DNA from: Phycisphaerales bacterium
GTDB taxonomy: Bacteria > Planctomycetota > Phycisphaerae > Phycisphaerales > SM1A02
Direction of reading: 5' to 3'
Length of the DNA stretch: 64,000 bases
NCBI GenBank assembly: GCA_009691915.1
Contig: SIAD01000001.1
Location: forward strand, 248,001-312,000
Shown here one piece after another: positions 27,704 through 36,637 of this stretch (position 1 is the first letter of the stretch; each line of letters opens with the position of its first letter). The notes under the pieces are model-generated. The model was not told the origin of the DNA. It made no database searches and saw only the letters and a list, made by a program, of their open reading frames with translations. The translations under genes and the position numbers were made by a program.

Positions 27704-27794
27704 GGACAGGTGGCCGAGTGGCTGAAGGCGTCGGTTTGCTAAACCGGTATAGGGGCTTATACCCCTATCGAGAGTTCGAATCTCTCCCTGTCCG
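27704..27794 (+). tRNA. tRNA-Ser(GCT)
   Basis: Acceptor GGACAGG (27704-27710) pairs with CCTGTCC (27787-27793), discriminator G. The anticodon loop TTGCTAA gives anticodon GCT (27738-27740), reading AGC/AGU. There is a long class II variable arm (stem AGGGG/CCCCT), and the T-loop is GTTCGAATC. CCA is not encoded. Confidence 0.96.
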
Positions 27795-27817
27795 TTGCCT
27801 GCAGTCGGCGTCGATCG

Positions 27818-28468
27818 ATGGAAGGCCTCCTCGACCAACTTCCTCGGCTCTTCACGGAGCTCGACGCATTTCTTGTTGATCTGGTTCATGCCTCGGGGGG
27901 GTGGTCCTACGCGATCCTCTTCCTGATCGTCTTCTGTGAGACAGGCCTCGTGATTACGCCATTCCTCCCCGGGGACAGCCTGCTGTTTGCCGTCGGGGCG
28001 ATCTGTGCTCGAGGGATAGGTCTAGACCTCTGGACCGCGGCGATCACGATCTTCGTGGCCGCGGTCGTCGGAGACGCGGTCAACTACCACCTCGGACAGT
28101 GGATCGGCCCCCGCGCGTTCTCGGGGAATCATCGCTTCCTCAAGGTCGCACATCTCACGCGCACCCGGGACTTCTTTGTGCGTCATGGACCCAAGGCGAT
28201 CGTTCTGGCGCGGTTCGTCCCCATCGTGCGAACCTTTGCTCCGTTTCTCGCGGGCATCGGGGCGATGGGGTATCGGCGCTTCATGGTCTACAACATCGCG
28301 GGCGCGGCACTGTGGGTTGGGGGGCTTGTAGGCGCGGGGGCCGCCTTCGGCGAGATCCCGGTGGTGAAGCGAAACTTTGAAGTCGTCGTCGTCGTGATTG
28401 TGATCGTCTCGATCCTCCCCGTGGCCTTCGAGTGGTGGAAGGGACGCCGACTCTCGCGGGCCAAGTAG
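27818..28468 (+). CDS. DedA-family membrane protein
   Basis: 216-residue inner-membrane protein of the DedA/VTT family, linked in other bacteria to undecaprenyl-phosphate or phospholipid flipping and membrane potential. It has ETGLVITPFLPGDSLLFAVG (the E..PFLPGDSLL re-entrant motif), GRFVP-type ARFVPIVRTFAPFLAGIGAM, and four or five hydrophobic helices including a final one at about 183-203. The motif Arg and the acidic residue are present, so it should be functional. It starts 23 bases after tRNA-Ser and is followed 12 bases later by sucC. Confidence 0.92.
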   Translation: MEGLLDQLPRLFTELDAFLVDLVHASGGWSYAILFLIVFCETGLVITPFLPGDSLLFAVGAICARGIGLDLWTAAITIFVAAVVGDAVNYHLGQWIGPRAFSGNHRFLKVAHLTRTRDFFVRHGPKAIVLARFVPIVRTFAPFLAGIGAMGYRRFMVYNIAGAALWVGGLVGAGAAFGEIPVVKRNFEVVVVVIVIVSILPVAFEWWKGRRLSRAK

Positions 28469-28480
28469 GATCATCGGCCC

Positions 28481-29698
28481 ATGAAGGTCCATGAGTTTCA
28501 GGCGCGAGAGCTCCTCGCCTCTGCCGGAATTCCCGTCCCGAAGAGCACGATGGTGACTTCGGTCGACGCGGCGCACACGGCCGCGACTGGACTGTTCTCG
28601 TCTGGGTCCACGATGGTGGTCGTCAAGGCTCAGGTGCACGCGGGAGGGCGCGGAAAGGCGGGATTCGTGAAGGTTGTCAAGAGCGCCGCCGAAGCACGCG
28701 CCGCATCGGCGTTCATGCTCGGCAACCGGATGCACAGTCCGCAGACCCCGCCCGAAGGACTTCCCATCACCCGTCTCCTCGTCGCCGATGCTGTCGACAT
28801 CGTTCATGAGTACTACGCGGCGGTGCTCGTCGACCGCGCCGCAGGGACCAATACGCTCATCACTAGCGCGGAAGGTGGTGTCGAGATCGAACGCGTGGCA
28901 GCCACCAACCCGGGAGCAATCCTGAGGGTGGTACTGGACCCCCTTCTCGGCCTCCAACCGTACGAAGCCAGAGCCACCGCGCTGGGCTTGGGATTCAGGG
29001 GCGCGGCACTGCCACAGGCAGTCTCGGTCCTGACAAAGCTCGCCCGACTCCAACAGGAGACTGACGCCAGCGTTGTCGAGATCAATCCGCTCGTCCTGAC
29101 CCCTCCCAGTGCAGCCCATCCCGACGGCGAGGTGCTGGCCATCGATGCCAAGTTCTCTTTCGATGACAGCGCGCTCTTTCGGCATGGAGACATCGCGGCG
29201 ATGAACGACCCCGCAGAAGAGAACCCTGCGGAAGTACGCGCAAAGGCTCACGGACTGTCGTATGTCGCGCTTGACGGCAACATCGGCTGCCTCGTCAACG
29301 GCGCCGGGCTTGCGATGAGCACGATGGACATCGTCAAGCTTCACGGTGGCGAACCGGCCAACTTTCTTGATGTCGGCGGGAGCGCGTCGGAAGCCGCGGT
29401 CACCGAGGCATTCAGGATCATTCTCAGCGACTCGCGCGTTGAAGGGGTGCTCGTCAACATCTTCGGCGGGATCATGCAGTGCGACCGGATCGCCCGCGCC
29501 ATCGTGCAGGCGGCGAGAAACATCGGATTCACGGTTCCCCTTGTGGTCCGTCTCGAGGGGACCAATGTCCGTGAAGCGCAGGAGATTCTCCGTGAGGCGA
29601 GCGTAGACATCCCAACGATGGCGACAGCGACCGACCTGGCCGATGCTGCCGCGAAAATTGTCGCGGCGGTCTCGCAGCCATCCCCAAAGCGATGCTGA
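28481..29698 (+). CDS. sucC: succinate--CoA ligase (ADP-forming) subunit beta
   Basis: 405-residue ATP-grasp subunit of the TCA-cycle enzyme that interconverts succinyl-CoA and succinate. N-terminal KVHEFQARELLASAGIPVP; VVKAQVHAGGRGKAG; nucleotide-grasp residues in VEINPLVL; C-terminal phosphate-loop region NIFGGIMQCDRIA and RLEGTNV, all at usual positions. The partner sucD normally follows; here the next gene, overlapping by 7 bases, is a HAD phosphatase. sucD must lie elsewhere if the enzyme is complete. Confidence 0.95.
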   Translation: MKVHEFQARELLASAGIPVPKSTMVTSVDAAHTAATGLFSSGSTMVVVKAQVHAGGRGKAGFVKVVKSAAEARAASAFMLGNRMHSPQTPPEGLPITRLLVADAVDIVHEYYAAVLVDRAAGTNTLITSAEGGVEIERVAATNPGAILRVVLDPLLGLQPYEARATALGLGFRGAALPQAVSVLTKLARLQQETDASVVEINPLVLTPPSAAHPDGEVLAIDAKFSFDDSALFRHGDIAAMNDPAEENPAEVRAKAHGLSYVALDGNIGCLVNGAGLAMSTMDIVKLHGGEPANFLDVGGSASEAAVTEAFRIILSDSRVEGVLVNIFGGIMQCDRIARAIVQAARNIGFTVPLVVRLEGTNVREAQEILREASVDIPTMATATDLADAAAKIVAAVSQPSPKRC

Positions 29699-30384
29699 TC
29701 CTCTTTGACATTGACGGCACACTCCTGCGGACACAGGGCGCAGGGATCGCAGCGATGCTGAGGGCCGCGCAGGAACTCCACCCAGAGAAGTCGTTCTCCA
29801 TGGACGGGATCCTGATCTCGGGGCGCCTCGACTCGCTCATCTGGCGCGATCTCATGGGGTCTGCGGGCGTCGATCCCAACGAGTCCAACCACGCGGATTT
29901 TCGGGAGTGTTACGGTAGGCATCTTCGTTCCGGGTTCAACGACTCCTGCCGATCGGAGCCTCTGCCTGGGGCTCGTGCGCTCGTAGAGCGGCTTGCCAGT
30001 GAACCGGAGATTGCGCTCGGACTCCTGACCGGAAACTACGAACACACCGGGAGGTTGAAGGTCGAACGGGCGGGGATTCCCGTCGAGGTGTTTCAGTTCA
30101 ACGCTTGGGCGGACGACGGATCCCACCGACGGGATCTACCGCCCATTGCGATGGAGCGCTTTCGGGAGCATTCCGGTGTCGCCTTGAGACCGGGCGAGGT
30201 CGTGATCGTCGGCGACACTCCGCTCGACATCGACTGCGCACATGCCAATGGCTGCCAAGTGGTTGCGGTTGCGACCGGTGCTCACGACCTCGATGAACTG
30301 CGCAACTTCAGCCCTGATCACCTGCTGGAGAATCTTTCAGACACTGACGCCATCGCTCTGTGGATGACCGGTCGGAATCCCTGA
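29692..30384 (+). CDS. HAD-family hydrolase (phosphatase-like)
   Basis: 230 residues. Motif I FDIDGTLLRT has nucleophile D6 and acid/base D8; motif II is LLTGN; motif III is probably the Lys of LKVERAG; motif IV is VGDTPLDIDCA. The alpha-helical cap between motifs I and II places it among phosphoglycolate-phosphatase-like HADs. The substrate is not predictable. It overlaps sucC by 7 bases and is thus translationally coupled. Confidence 0.88.
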   Translation: MLILFDIDGTLLRTQGAGIAAMLRAAQELHPEKSFSMDGILISGRLDSLIWRDLMGSAGVDPNESNHADFRECYGRHLRSGFNDSCRSEPLPGARALVERLASEPEIALGLLTGNYEHTGRLKVERAGIPVEVFQFNAWADDGSHRRDLPPIAMERFREHSGVALRPGEVVIVGDTPLDIDCAHANGCQVVAVATGAHDLDELRNFSPDHLLENLSDTDAIALWMTGRNP

Positions 30385-30415
30385 TCCGGCCCTCAGGGGT
30401 GGGTAGTTTGCTGCC

Positions 30416-31150
30416 ATGCTGGACTTCGGTGGCTGGTGCAGCGACTTCTCGGTGACCCAGCGGATCGCCCTCACGATGGATCTCCCCGGGGCGCGCGAGC
30501 CAACGCTCGAACTCTTTGATCGAGTTCGCCGCGAGATTCCCCGCCTGTCGCACATTAGGCGCAGCGGCGATGAGGTCGTCCTCGAATCTGAGGCGGATTC
30601 TCCCGACTTCATGTGGCTCGCACTCCGGCGCACTGAGATCCGATCGGGGCATCTCAACCCCGCATCGACTGACGAGGCCTACGCGATTCACCGCACAGTG
30701 CTGGAGACGGCGCCGTGGTTCCTATCGCTTACTCCATTGGACTTTGAGTGCGTCGAACTCACCTTCGGCTTGGACATCGAGGTGGAGTCGGACCGCGACA
30801 GCGTGGTCTCACACGCGCTGCTTGGGGGCAGTGCGCTCGCCTTGCTCATTGACTCGGAGCAGGAGTCAGCGATCGATGTGCAGCCCTTTGTCGGAATTTC
30901 TCTCACCCCCACGAGGGAGTTACAGGCGTCGTTCGAGGTGAAGACAAGGGCGCGCGCCGTCGGCAGCTCGTCTTCGCATCCGGGCCCCATCAGCATCTAT
31001 GTGACCGTTCGACGAAATGGACCCCTCACGAGTCTCAGCGACCTCCCGACCATCTTTGCCACGCTGTGTGGACATGCCGAGCGACTCTGCGAGGAGCGCG
31101 CGATCCCCCACCTCGTGATGCCGATTCGCCAAGCGATTGGGGCCGTCTAG
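30416..31150 (+). CDS. hypothetical protein
   Basis: 244 residues, soluble, no signal peptide. The sequence opens MLDFGGWCSDFSVTQRI and has a mid region WFLSLTPLDFECVELTFGLDIE, with about 70 final residues rich in His/Arg. Codon use matches neighbours. I do not recognise a family. It follows the HAD gene by 31 bases on the same strand and converges with the small basic protein at 31189. Confidence 0.65.
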   Translation: MLDFGGWCSDFSVTQRIALTMDLPGAREPTLELFDRVRREIPRLSHIRRSGDEVVLESEADSPDFMWLALRRTEIRSGHLNPASTDEAYAIHRTVLETAPWFLSLTPLDFECVELTFGLDIEVESDRDSVVSHALLGGSALALLIDSEQESAIDVQPFVGISLTPTRELQASFEVKTRARAVGSSSSHPGPISIYVTVRRNGPLTSLSDLPTIFATLCGHAERLCEERAIPHLVMPIRQAIGAV

Positions 31151-31188
31151 ACCGGCTAGTTACGCCGCAAGCAAAGCCGTCGCGCGAA

Positions 31189-31497
31189 CTAAGCGATCTC
31201 GACGAACCGCATGATCGCCTTCACATCAGGGATGATCTGGGGGGTCACGCGCAGCGTGAACTTAGCCCCCTTTTCCGCACGGACGCAGCGGGTAGCAGCC
31301 ATGCGGCTGATCCACATCCGACCACCGCGCTGATTGACTGGGTTGGTTCTGCCGCGCACTCGGGCCACTCGTGACAGCGTCCGCTGGATCGCCGGCTGAA
31401 GCCTCATCAGCCGCTCAATTGTCTTGCGGTGGCGAGGCTGCGCAGGAACCTTGATGACGGAGATCGTGACGGTGGTGCCGGGGATGAGGTCAGTCAT
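31189..31497 (-). CDS. small basic hypothetical protein
   Basis: 102 residues from ATG 31497. Strongly basic, with the run RHRKTIERLMRLQPAIQRTL and a compact beta-rich second half (RGGRMWISRM, FTLRVTPQIIPDVKAIMRFVE). The size, charge and RGGR stretch suggest nucleic-acid or ribosome association, but I recognise no named domain. It lies 70 bases downstream of the dehydrogenase gene on the same strand. Confidence 0.6.
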   Translation of the reverse strand: MTDLIPGTTVTISVIKVPAQPRHRKTIERLMRLQPAIQRTLSRVARVRGRTNPVNQRGGRMWISRMAATRCVRAEKGAKFTLRVTPQIIPDVKAIMRFVEIA

Positions 31498-31567
31498 GGT
31501 TGGCTCCCGAAGGGGGTTTGAGAGGCTACCCGCCGCCAGCAACCCGCGCAAGGGCGGCACCGGATGC

Positions 31568-32464
31568 CTACACGAAGCGATGCTCCGTCGCGCGCGGCGC
31601 ATAGGCGAGAGTGAGTGCCTGCGTTCCCCGCCGACCATGGCCGTCCCGTATGAGCTGCGTGTATAGAGTCTGCGCCCTGGCGAGGCCGGGAAGATCCAGA
31701 TTGAGACGCCGAGCTAGGTCAAGCGCAAGTCCTAGGTCCTTGACGAAGTGTTCGACCATGAAACCAGGTTCAAGGTCTCCGCGCAGCACCCTCGGCGCAA
31801 GATTGGCGAGTGCCCAGCTCCCCGCCGCCCCGGTTGAGACTGACTCAAGGAGCCGCTGCGCATCTAGCCCTGCCGCTGAAGCGAGTGCAAGCCCCTCGCA
31901 CATCCCGACCATCGTCGAAGCGATCAGCACTTGATTGACGAGCTTTGCACGCTGTCCCTGACCCGGCCCGCCGTGACGCACAACGGTCTTCCCCATCACC
32001 GACAGCAAGGGAAGGATCTCTGCAAATGAGTCCTCGTCGGCCCCGACCATGATCGATAGGGTCGCCTGACGCGCCCCGATGTCTCCCCCGGTTACGGGGG
32101 CGTCACATCCCCTGCCGCCCCGTGCGCGCGCCTCCAGATCAATGAGCACGGCGAGTTCAGGCGAGCTGGTGCTCATGTCGACGACGATTCGCGGAGGGTT
32201 CTTGGCCGACAGAATCCCGCTAGGACCACGATGGACGGCCTCGACCTCCTCCGGAGTACCAACCATCGCGAATGCGACATCCGTTCCCTCGGCGGCTGCC
32301 GCTGGCGAGTCCGCCCACCCGGCTCCGTGGTCGAGGACCCGTTGGGCGCGAGCCTTGGTTCTCGTGTGCACACAGACGCGGTGACCCGCTGCGACCAGAT
32401 GCCCTGCCATCGCCCCCCCCATCACGCCGGTTCCGATCCACGCCACATTGAAGAGTTTCGCCAT
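31568..32464 (-). CDS. NAD(P)-dependent beta-hydroxyacid dehydrogenase (3-hydroxyisobutyrate dehydrogenase family)
   Basis: 298 residues. N-terminal Rossmann motif WIGTGVMGGAMAGHL; substrate-binding DAPVTGGDIGARQATLSIMVG (family DxPVSGG); catalytic Lys in GQRAKLVNQVL (family KxxNN, here KLVNQ); C-terminal helical dimer domain with KDLGLAL. The cofactor loop VHTRTKARA, with Arg after the second strand, suggests NADP. The likely substrate is a small beta-hydroxyacid (3-hydroxyisobutyrate, tartronate semialdehyde or succinic semialdehyde). Divergent from moxR. Confidence 0.9.
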   Translation of the reverse strand: MAKLFNVAWIGTGVMGGAMAGHLVAAGHRVCVHTRTKARAQRVLDHGAGWADSPAAAAEGTDVAFAMVGTPEEVEAVHRGPSGILSAKNPPRIVVDMSTSSPELAVLIDLEARARGGRGCDAPVTGGDIGARQATLSIMVGADEDSFAEILPLLSVMGKTVVRHGGPGQGQRAKLVNQVLIASTMVGMCEGLALASAAGLDAQRLLESVSTGAAGSWALANLAPRVLRGDLEPGFMVEHFVKDLGLALDLARRLNLDLPGLARAQTLYTQLIRDGHGRRGTQALTLAYAPRATEHRFV

Positions 32465-32539
32465 CGCGCAAAGGTAGCTGGTTTATCATCCCCTTCCAGC
32501 TCCGTACGAACCCGACTCGCTCGGGTGCGTACCTTCAGG

Positions 32540-33550
32540 ATGAATTCCACCATGACGACATCACAACGCGACATTACTGACCTTGAACGACAGGTTCAGG
32601 CCGCCAGCCGACCCTTCCGCCACCTTGTCGACCAGATCCAGCGGGTGATGGTCGGGCAGGACGAACTCATAGAGGGACTGCTGTGCAGCCTGCTCATGAA
32701 CGGCCATGTACTCATCGAGGGAGTCCCCGGGCTCGCCAAGACCACCGCAGTCAGTTGCCTTGCGAAAGGAATCAACACTGGGTTCCGCAGGATTCAATTC
32801 ACCCCGGATCTCCTGCCGGCTGACCTCATCGGAACACTGATCTACAGGCCCAATACCGGGGAGTTTACTGTCAAGCATGGTCCGATCTTTTCAAACATCA
32901 TCCTCGCCGACGAGATCAATCGCGCGCCTGCAAAGGTTCAGTCGGCGTTGCTTGAGGCGATGCAGGAGCGCCAAGTCACTATCGGCGACACCACCTACCA
33001 GCTCCCGCAGCCGTTCATCGTGCTCGCTACCCAGAACCCGATTGAGCAGGAAGGGACTTACCCGCTGCCGGAGGCGCAGGTCGATCGCTTCGCTATGAAG
33101 CTGGTCGTCGGCTACCCGACCATCAAGCAGGAACGGCAGATCCTTGATCGAATGGCTACGACGAAGTCCAACCTCACGGTGGACGCCGTCATGAGCCCTG
33201 AGGACATTCTGGCTGCCCGCGCGCTCGTGGATCAGATCTTTATGGATGACCGGATCAAAGATTATGTCGTGGACCTCGTGACCAGTACGCGTGATCCGTC
33301 GCGCCACAAAGTGCCGATCCTTGGACTCGTGCAGTTCGGGTGTTCGCCGCGCGCAACGATCTCGCTCACGATGGCTGCGAAGGCAAAGGCATTCCTGGAC
33401 GGCCGCGGCTATGTCGTACCGCAGGACATCAAGGATGTCGCCCACGCCGTGCTCCGCCACAGGATCGGCCTTTCCTATGAGGCCGAAGCTGAGGAGAAGA
33501 CGCAGGATGATGTCGTGCAGTCGCTACTCGATCATGTGCCGGTCCCCTGA
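32540..33550 (+). CDS. moxR: MoxR-family AAA+ ATPase
   Basis: 336-residue AAA+ chaperone-like ATPase that in this gene context acts on or with vWA proteins. Walker A GVPGLAKTT is at residues 61-69, Walker B IILADEINRAP, sensor 1 ATQNPIEQEGTYPLPEAQVDRF with its Arg finger, and a C-terminal lid with sensor 2. The start is ATG 32540; ATG 32552 with AGGA 11 bases upstream is possible. First gene of the Bat locus, followed by DUF58 after 52 bases. Confidence 0.93.
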   Translation: MNSTMTTSQRDITDLERQVQAASRPFRHLVDQIQRVMVGQDELIEGLLCSLLMNGHVLIEGVPGLAKTTAVSCLAKGINTGFRRIQFTPDLLPADLIGTLIYRPNTGEFTVKHGPIFSNIILADEINRAPAKVQSALLEAMQERQVTIGDTTYQLPQPFIVLATQNPIEQEGTYPLPEAQVDRFAMKLVVGYPTIKQERQILDRMATTKSNLTVDAVMSPEDILAARALVDQIFMDDRIKDYVVDLVTSTRDPSRHKVPILGLVQFGCSPRATISLTMAAKAKAFLDGRGYVVPQDIKDVAHAVLRHRIGLSYEAEAEEKTQDDVVQSLLDHVPVP

Positions 33551-33602
33551 GCCCACTTCCCGTCACGCGCCGTGCAACGAATGAACCATTGGGAGGAGTG
33601 AC

Positions 33603-34484
33603 ATGCTCACCAGCGAGATGATCAGGAAGATCCGGCGGATCGAAATCCGCACCTCGCGGGTCGTCCAGGAGGCGGTGGCCGGGCGCTATCTCTCCGCATT
33701 CAAGGGTCGGGGGATGGAGTTCGAGGAGGTGCGACCCTACGAAATCGGGGATGACATCAGGACGATTGACTGGAATGTCTCAGCCCGCGCCGGGTCCCCC
33801 CATGTCAAACTCTTCCGGGAGGAGCGGGAACTCACGGTGGTTCTCGCGGTGGACCTTTCCGGCTCGCTCTCATTCGGGTCGCGCACGCGACTCAAGCGCG
33901 AACTTGTCGCGGAGGTCGCCGCGACGCTGGCCTTCAGCGCGACTCGCAACAACGACAAGGTAGGGCTGCTCCTCTTCTCCGACCGCATCGAACGCCATGT
34001 GCCGCCGCGAAAGGGCCGCCGCCATGTGCTGCGCATCGTGCGCGAACTTCTGGCGCACACCCCTGAGGGGCGCGGCACCGCAATTGCCTCGGCCCTTGAC
34101 GAACTCAATCGGATCCAGAAGCGGCGCGCGGTCGTCTTCGTGATCAGCGACTTCCTGGATGCTGGCTGGGAGCGCCCGATGGCGATCGCTCACAGCCGCC
34201 ACGATGTGATCCCAGTCCGCATCGATGACCCGCTGGAGCGAGAACTGCCGAGTGTGGGTCTCGTGGAGATGGAGGACCAGGAAACCGGGGAGCTTGTCAC
34301 CGTTGACACCGGGAGCCGCCGGGTTCGCGAGGCCTACAAGCGACAGGGAGACATGCGCGCCCTCCAGTTCGAACTGGCGTTGCGCCGGATGAGGATCGAG
34401 CCGATCTGCGTTCAGACGGGGTGCGATCCGATCGGGCCCATCACGGCGTACTTCCGAAGGCGCGAAGCGCGGAGGAGCCGATGA
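33603..34484 (+). CDS. DUF58-family protein (degenerate vWA)
   Basis: 293 residues. The DUF58 hallmark EEVRPYEIGDDIRTIDWNVSAR is present, then a vWA-like domain with AVDLSGSL (metal-site DxSxS) and FVISDFLD. It is cytoplasmic and has no membrane segment. Always found with MoxR and Bat proteins; the exact role is unknown. A strong ribosome site (GGGAGGAG) precedes ATG 33603. Its stop overlaps the next start (ATGA). Confidence 0.92.
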   Translation: MLTSEMIRKIRRIEIRTSRVVQEAVAGRYLSAFKGRGMEFEEVRPYEIGDDIRTIDWNVSARAGSPHVKLFREERELTVVLAVDLSGSLSFGSRTRLKRELVAEVAATLAFSATRNNDKVGLLLFSDRIERHVPPRKGRRHVLRIVRELLAHTPEGRGTAIASALDELNRIQKRRAVVFVISDFLDAGWERPMAIAHSRHDVIPVRIDDPLERELPSVGLVEMEDQETGELVTVDTGSRRVREAYKRQGDMRALQFELALRRMRIEPICVQTGCDPIGPITAYFRRREARRSR

Positions 34485-35527
34485 ATCGTGCGGCTTCCGC
34501 GCTGATCGCCGCCGCGCTGCTGGCGTCACCCGTGTACCTCGTGGAGGCACAGACGGTTCCTGCGACGACCGCGGCCGACACGGCACCAGTCCCTAGGGCG
34601 CGAGGTGCGTACTCGAAGCCCCAGCCAGTGGTGGTCACCGCGTCGGCATCAGGAATCTCCGCAACGCTTTCCGCCCCAGTCGACCAGAGCGAAGTCGGAG
34701 TGGCGATCCCGTTCACGCTGACTGTCGTTGCTGCCGAGGGAGTCACACTGACGATGCCGACAATCGGCCCAGCGCTCGGAGGATTCGAGGTGCGGGGAGT
34801 TGAGCACAGAACGCTCGGCAATGACGAGGTGCGCACCGAATCCATTCGGTTCCTCGCCACGACCTTTGAAAGCGGGCTTGTGGAGACGGCCCCTATTGAG
34901 ATCGTCTGGAAGGATGGGAGTGGGGTCGAACAGCGGCTCACCGTCGATGCAACGGCCATCGAGGTGTCGAGCCTCGTCGGCGCAGAGTTCGATCCTGCGA
35001 TTTACCGCGACATCAAGTCTGCAGTTGACATCGACCTCGGCCAGCCTGTGTGGTTGTGGCTCACGCTGGGGTCGGTGGCGGTGTTGGCCGCGGTGCTCAT
35101 CGCCCTCAGGGCGCGGCGACGGACACTGGCCGCACGGCGACTGGCCCCACATGAGTGGGCGATTGCTGAACTCGATCGGCTTGAGCGCGACGGGCTTGTC
35201 GCGACCGGCGCGCTGCACGCCTATTGGGTGCGCCTCTCTGACATCGTGCGCCACTACATTGAGCGAAGGTTCGAGATCGCCGCCCCCGAGCAGACCACCA
35301 AGGAGTTCCTCGCCTCGGTCAGCGATCACCCCATGATCGGTGCCGAGCATCGGCATCTGCTGACCGACTTTCTGCGCGCCGCGGACATGGTCAAGTTCGC
35401 GGCTCACCAGCCGGCCCAGTCCGAATGCGCGCGTGGGCTCGAGGCCGCCCGGGGATTTGTGTTGGAGACCACCCCCTCCACCTCGGATCCTGCGCCTCGG
35501 CCCATCCATGCGGAGGTTCTCTCATGA
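34481..35527 (+). CDS. membrane-anchored DUF4381/BatD-like protein
   Basis: 348 residues. Signal peptide or N-anchor at 1-22, then a beta-sandwich periplasmic part of about 160 residues resembling one BatD domain. A single membrane helix (WLWLTLGSVAVLAAVLIAL, about 184-203) follows. The cytoplasmic helical tail contains HAYWVRLSDIVRHYIERRFEI and DFLRAADMVKFA, the DUF4381 pattern. It overlaps the DUF58 gene before it and batA after it by 4 bases each. It probably bridges the periplasm to the MoxR/vWA machinery. Confidence 0.8.
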   Translation: MNRAASALIAAALLASPVYLVEAQTVPATTAADTAPVPRARGAYSKPQPVVVTASASGISATLSAPVDQSEVGVAIPFTLTVVAAEGVTLTMPTIGPALGGFEVRGVEHRTLGNDEVRTESIRFLATTFESGLVETAPIEIVWKDGSGVEQRLTVDATAIEVSSLVGAEFDPAIYRDIKSAVDIDLGQPVWLWLTLGSVAVLAAVLIALRARRRTLAARRLAPHEWAIAELDRLERDGLVATGALHAYWVRLSDIVRHYIERRFEIAAPEQTTKEFLASVSDHPMIGAEHRHLLTDFLRAADMVKFAAHQPAQSECARGLEAARGFVLETTPSTSDPAPRPIHAEVLS

Positions 35528-36621
35528 ACTCCTTCCAGACACTCTCTTGGTGGGCGTTGCCGCTCGTGCTGCTTGGCGTCGTGGCCCTCTGGCGATCCTT
35601 CGACTCGCGGAGGCGGTCGACTGTTGCCTTCTCGTCTGCCGCGCTCATCAAGGCAGCGGGAACATCGTGGGTCGTGCGGACTCGCTGGATCATCCCCGCC
35701 ATGCGCGTGATGGCCATCGCGCTCCTCGCCTTCTGTCTCGCGCGCCCCGTGATCGCCCACCAGCAGACCAAGGTGTTTGTCGAGGGAGCAGCGATCCAAC
35801 TGGTGGTCGACCGCTCCGGGTCGATGCGGGCACTCGACTTCCAGGTCAAGGGGCAGACGGCGGATCGACTCGCTGCCGTGAAGAGCGTTGCGAATGCGTT
35901 CGTGCTTGGGGGTCAGGGACTGGAAGGCCGCCCTAACGACCTCGTCGGTGTCATCACCTTCGCCCGCTTCGCGGACGGCCTCGCGCCTCCAACACTCGAC
36001 CACGCGTATGTGATCGACGCCCTTGAGAAGGTGCAGCCAGCCAATGACGAGGCCGAGAGCGGCACTGCGATCGGTGATGCTGTTGCGCTGGCCGTCGAAC
36101 GGATTCGCGACTCGATGAAGCACGCGCACACCGGCGACGGGCGCGATCCCATCAAGAGCGCGGCGATCATTCTCATGACCGATGGCGAAAACAACGCCGG
36201 CGAGGTCGATCCCCGAGTCGCAGCTGACCTGGCCGCGAGTTACGGAATCAAGATCTATGCGATCGGTGTGGGGACGCGAGGGATGGCCCCATTCCCAGTG
36301 GGAACCGATCCGTTCGGAAGACCGGTGATCCGCAATGTTCCCGTCTCCATCGACGAGGATCTCATGCGGGACATGGCTTCACGCACTGGCGGCGAATACT
36401 TCCGAGCGACCGACTCAGCAAGCCTGCTCTCGATCTCGAAACAGATCGACTCGCTCGAGAAGACGACCACCGAACAACGACAGTCTTTCCAGTTCACTGA
36501 ACTTGCCGTGCAGCCATCACGACTCGGTGGAACCTGGATCCCTCCGCTCCTGGTCGGGGTACTTATCCTGCTTGGGGCGGAGCTGGTGCTCGTTGGAACC
36601 CGCTACCGGAGTGCCAACTGA
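35524..36621 (+). CDS. batA: vWA-domain membrane protein BatA
   Basis: 365 residues. N-terminal aerotolerance-type hairpin (two hydrophobic segments, about 8-23 and 55-75), then a vWA domain with intact MIDAS: VVDRSGSM (D96, S98, S100), a Thr loop and MTDGENNAG. A C-terminal membrane helix (about 338-357) closes it. The arrangement is that of BatA in Bacteroides aerotolerance loci. The domain probably faces the side reached by MoxR, but the topology is not proven. Start ATG 35524 overlaps the previous stop. Confidence 0.9.
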   Translation: MNSFQTLSWWALPLVLLGVVALWRSFDSRRRSTVAFSSAALIKAAGTSWVVRTRWIIPAMRVMAIALLAFCLARPVIAHQQTKVFVEGAAIQLVVDRSGSMRALDFQVKGQTADRLAAVKSVANAFVLGGQGLEGRPNDLVGVITFARFADGLAPPTLDHAYVIDALEKVQPANDEAESGTAIGDAVALAVERIRDSMKHAHTGDGRDPIKSAAIILMTDGENNAGEVDPRVAADLAASYGIKIYAIGVGTRGMAPFPVGTDPFGRPVIRNVPVSIDEDLMRDMASRTGGEYFRATDSASLLSISKQIDSLEKTTTEQRQSFQFTELAVQPSRLGGTWIPPLLVGVLILLGAELVLVGTRYRSAN

Positions 36622-36637
36622 GAGGCCGGATGCGCAC

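Noticed and set aside
27704-27794. tRNA-Ser(GCT) as an integration site of a genomic island
   Set aside because: No integrase gene and no visible direct repeat of the tRNA 3' end within the window.
28022-29734. Very long open frame antisense to dedA and sucC
   Set aside because: It mirrors the high-GC codon pattern of sucC; its translation is Arg/Asp/His-rich with no family motif, while sucC is unmistakable.
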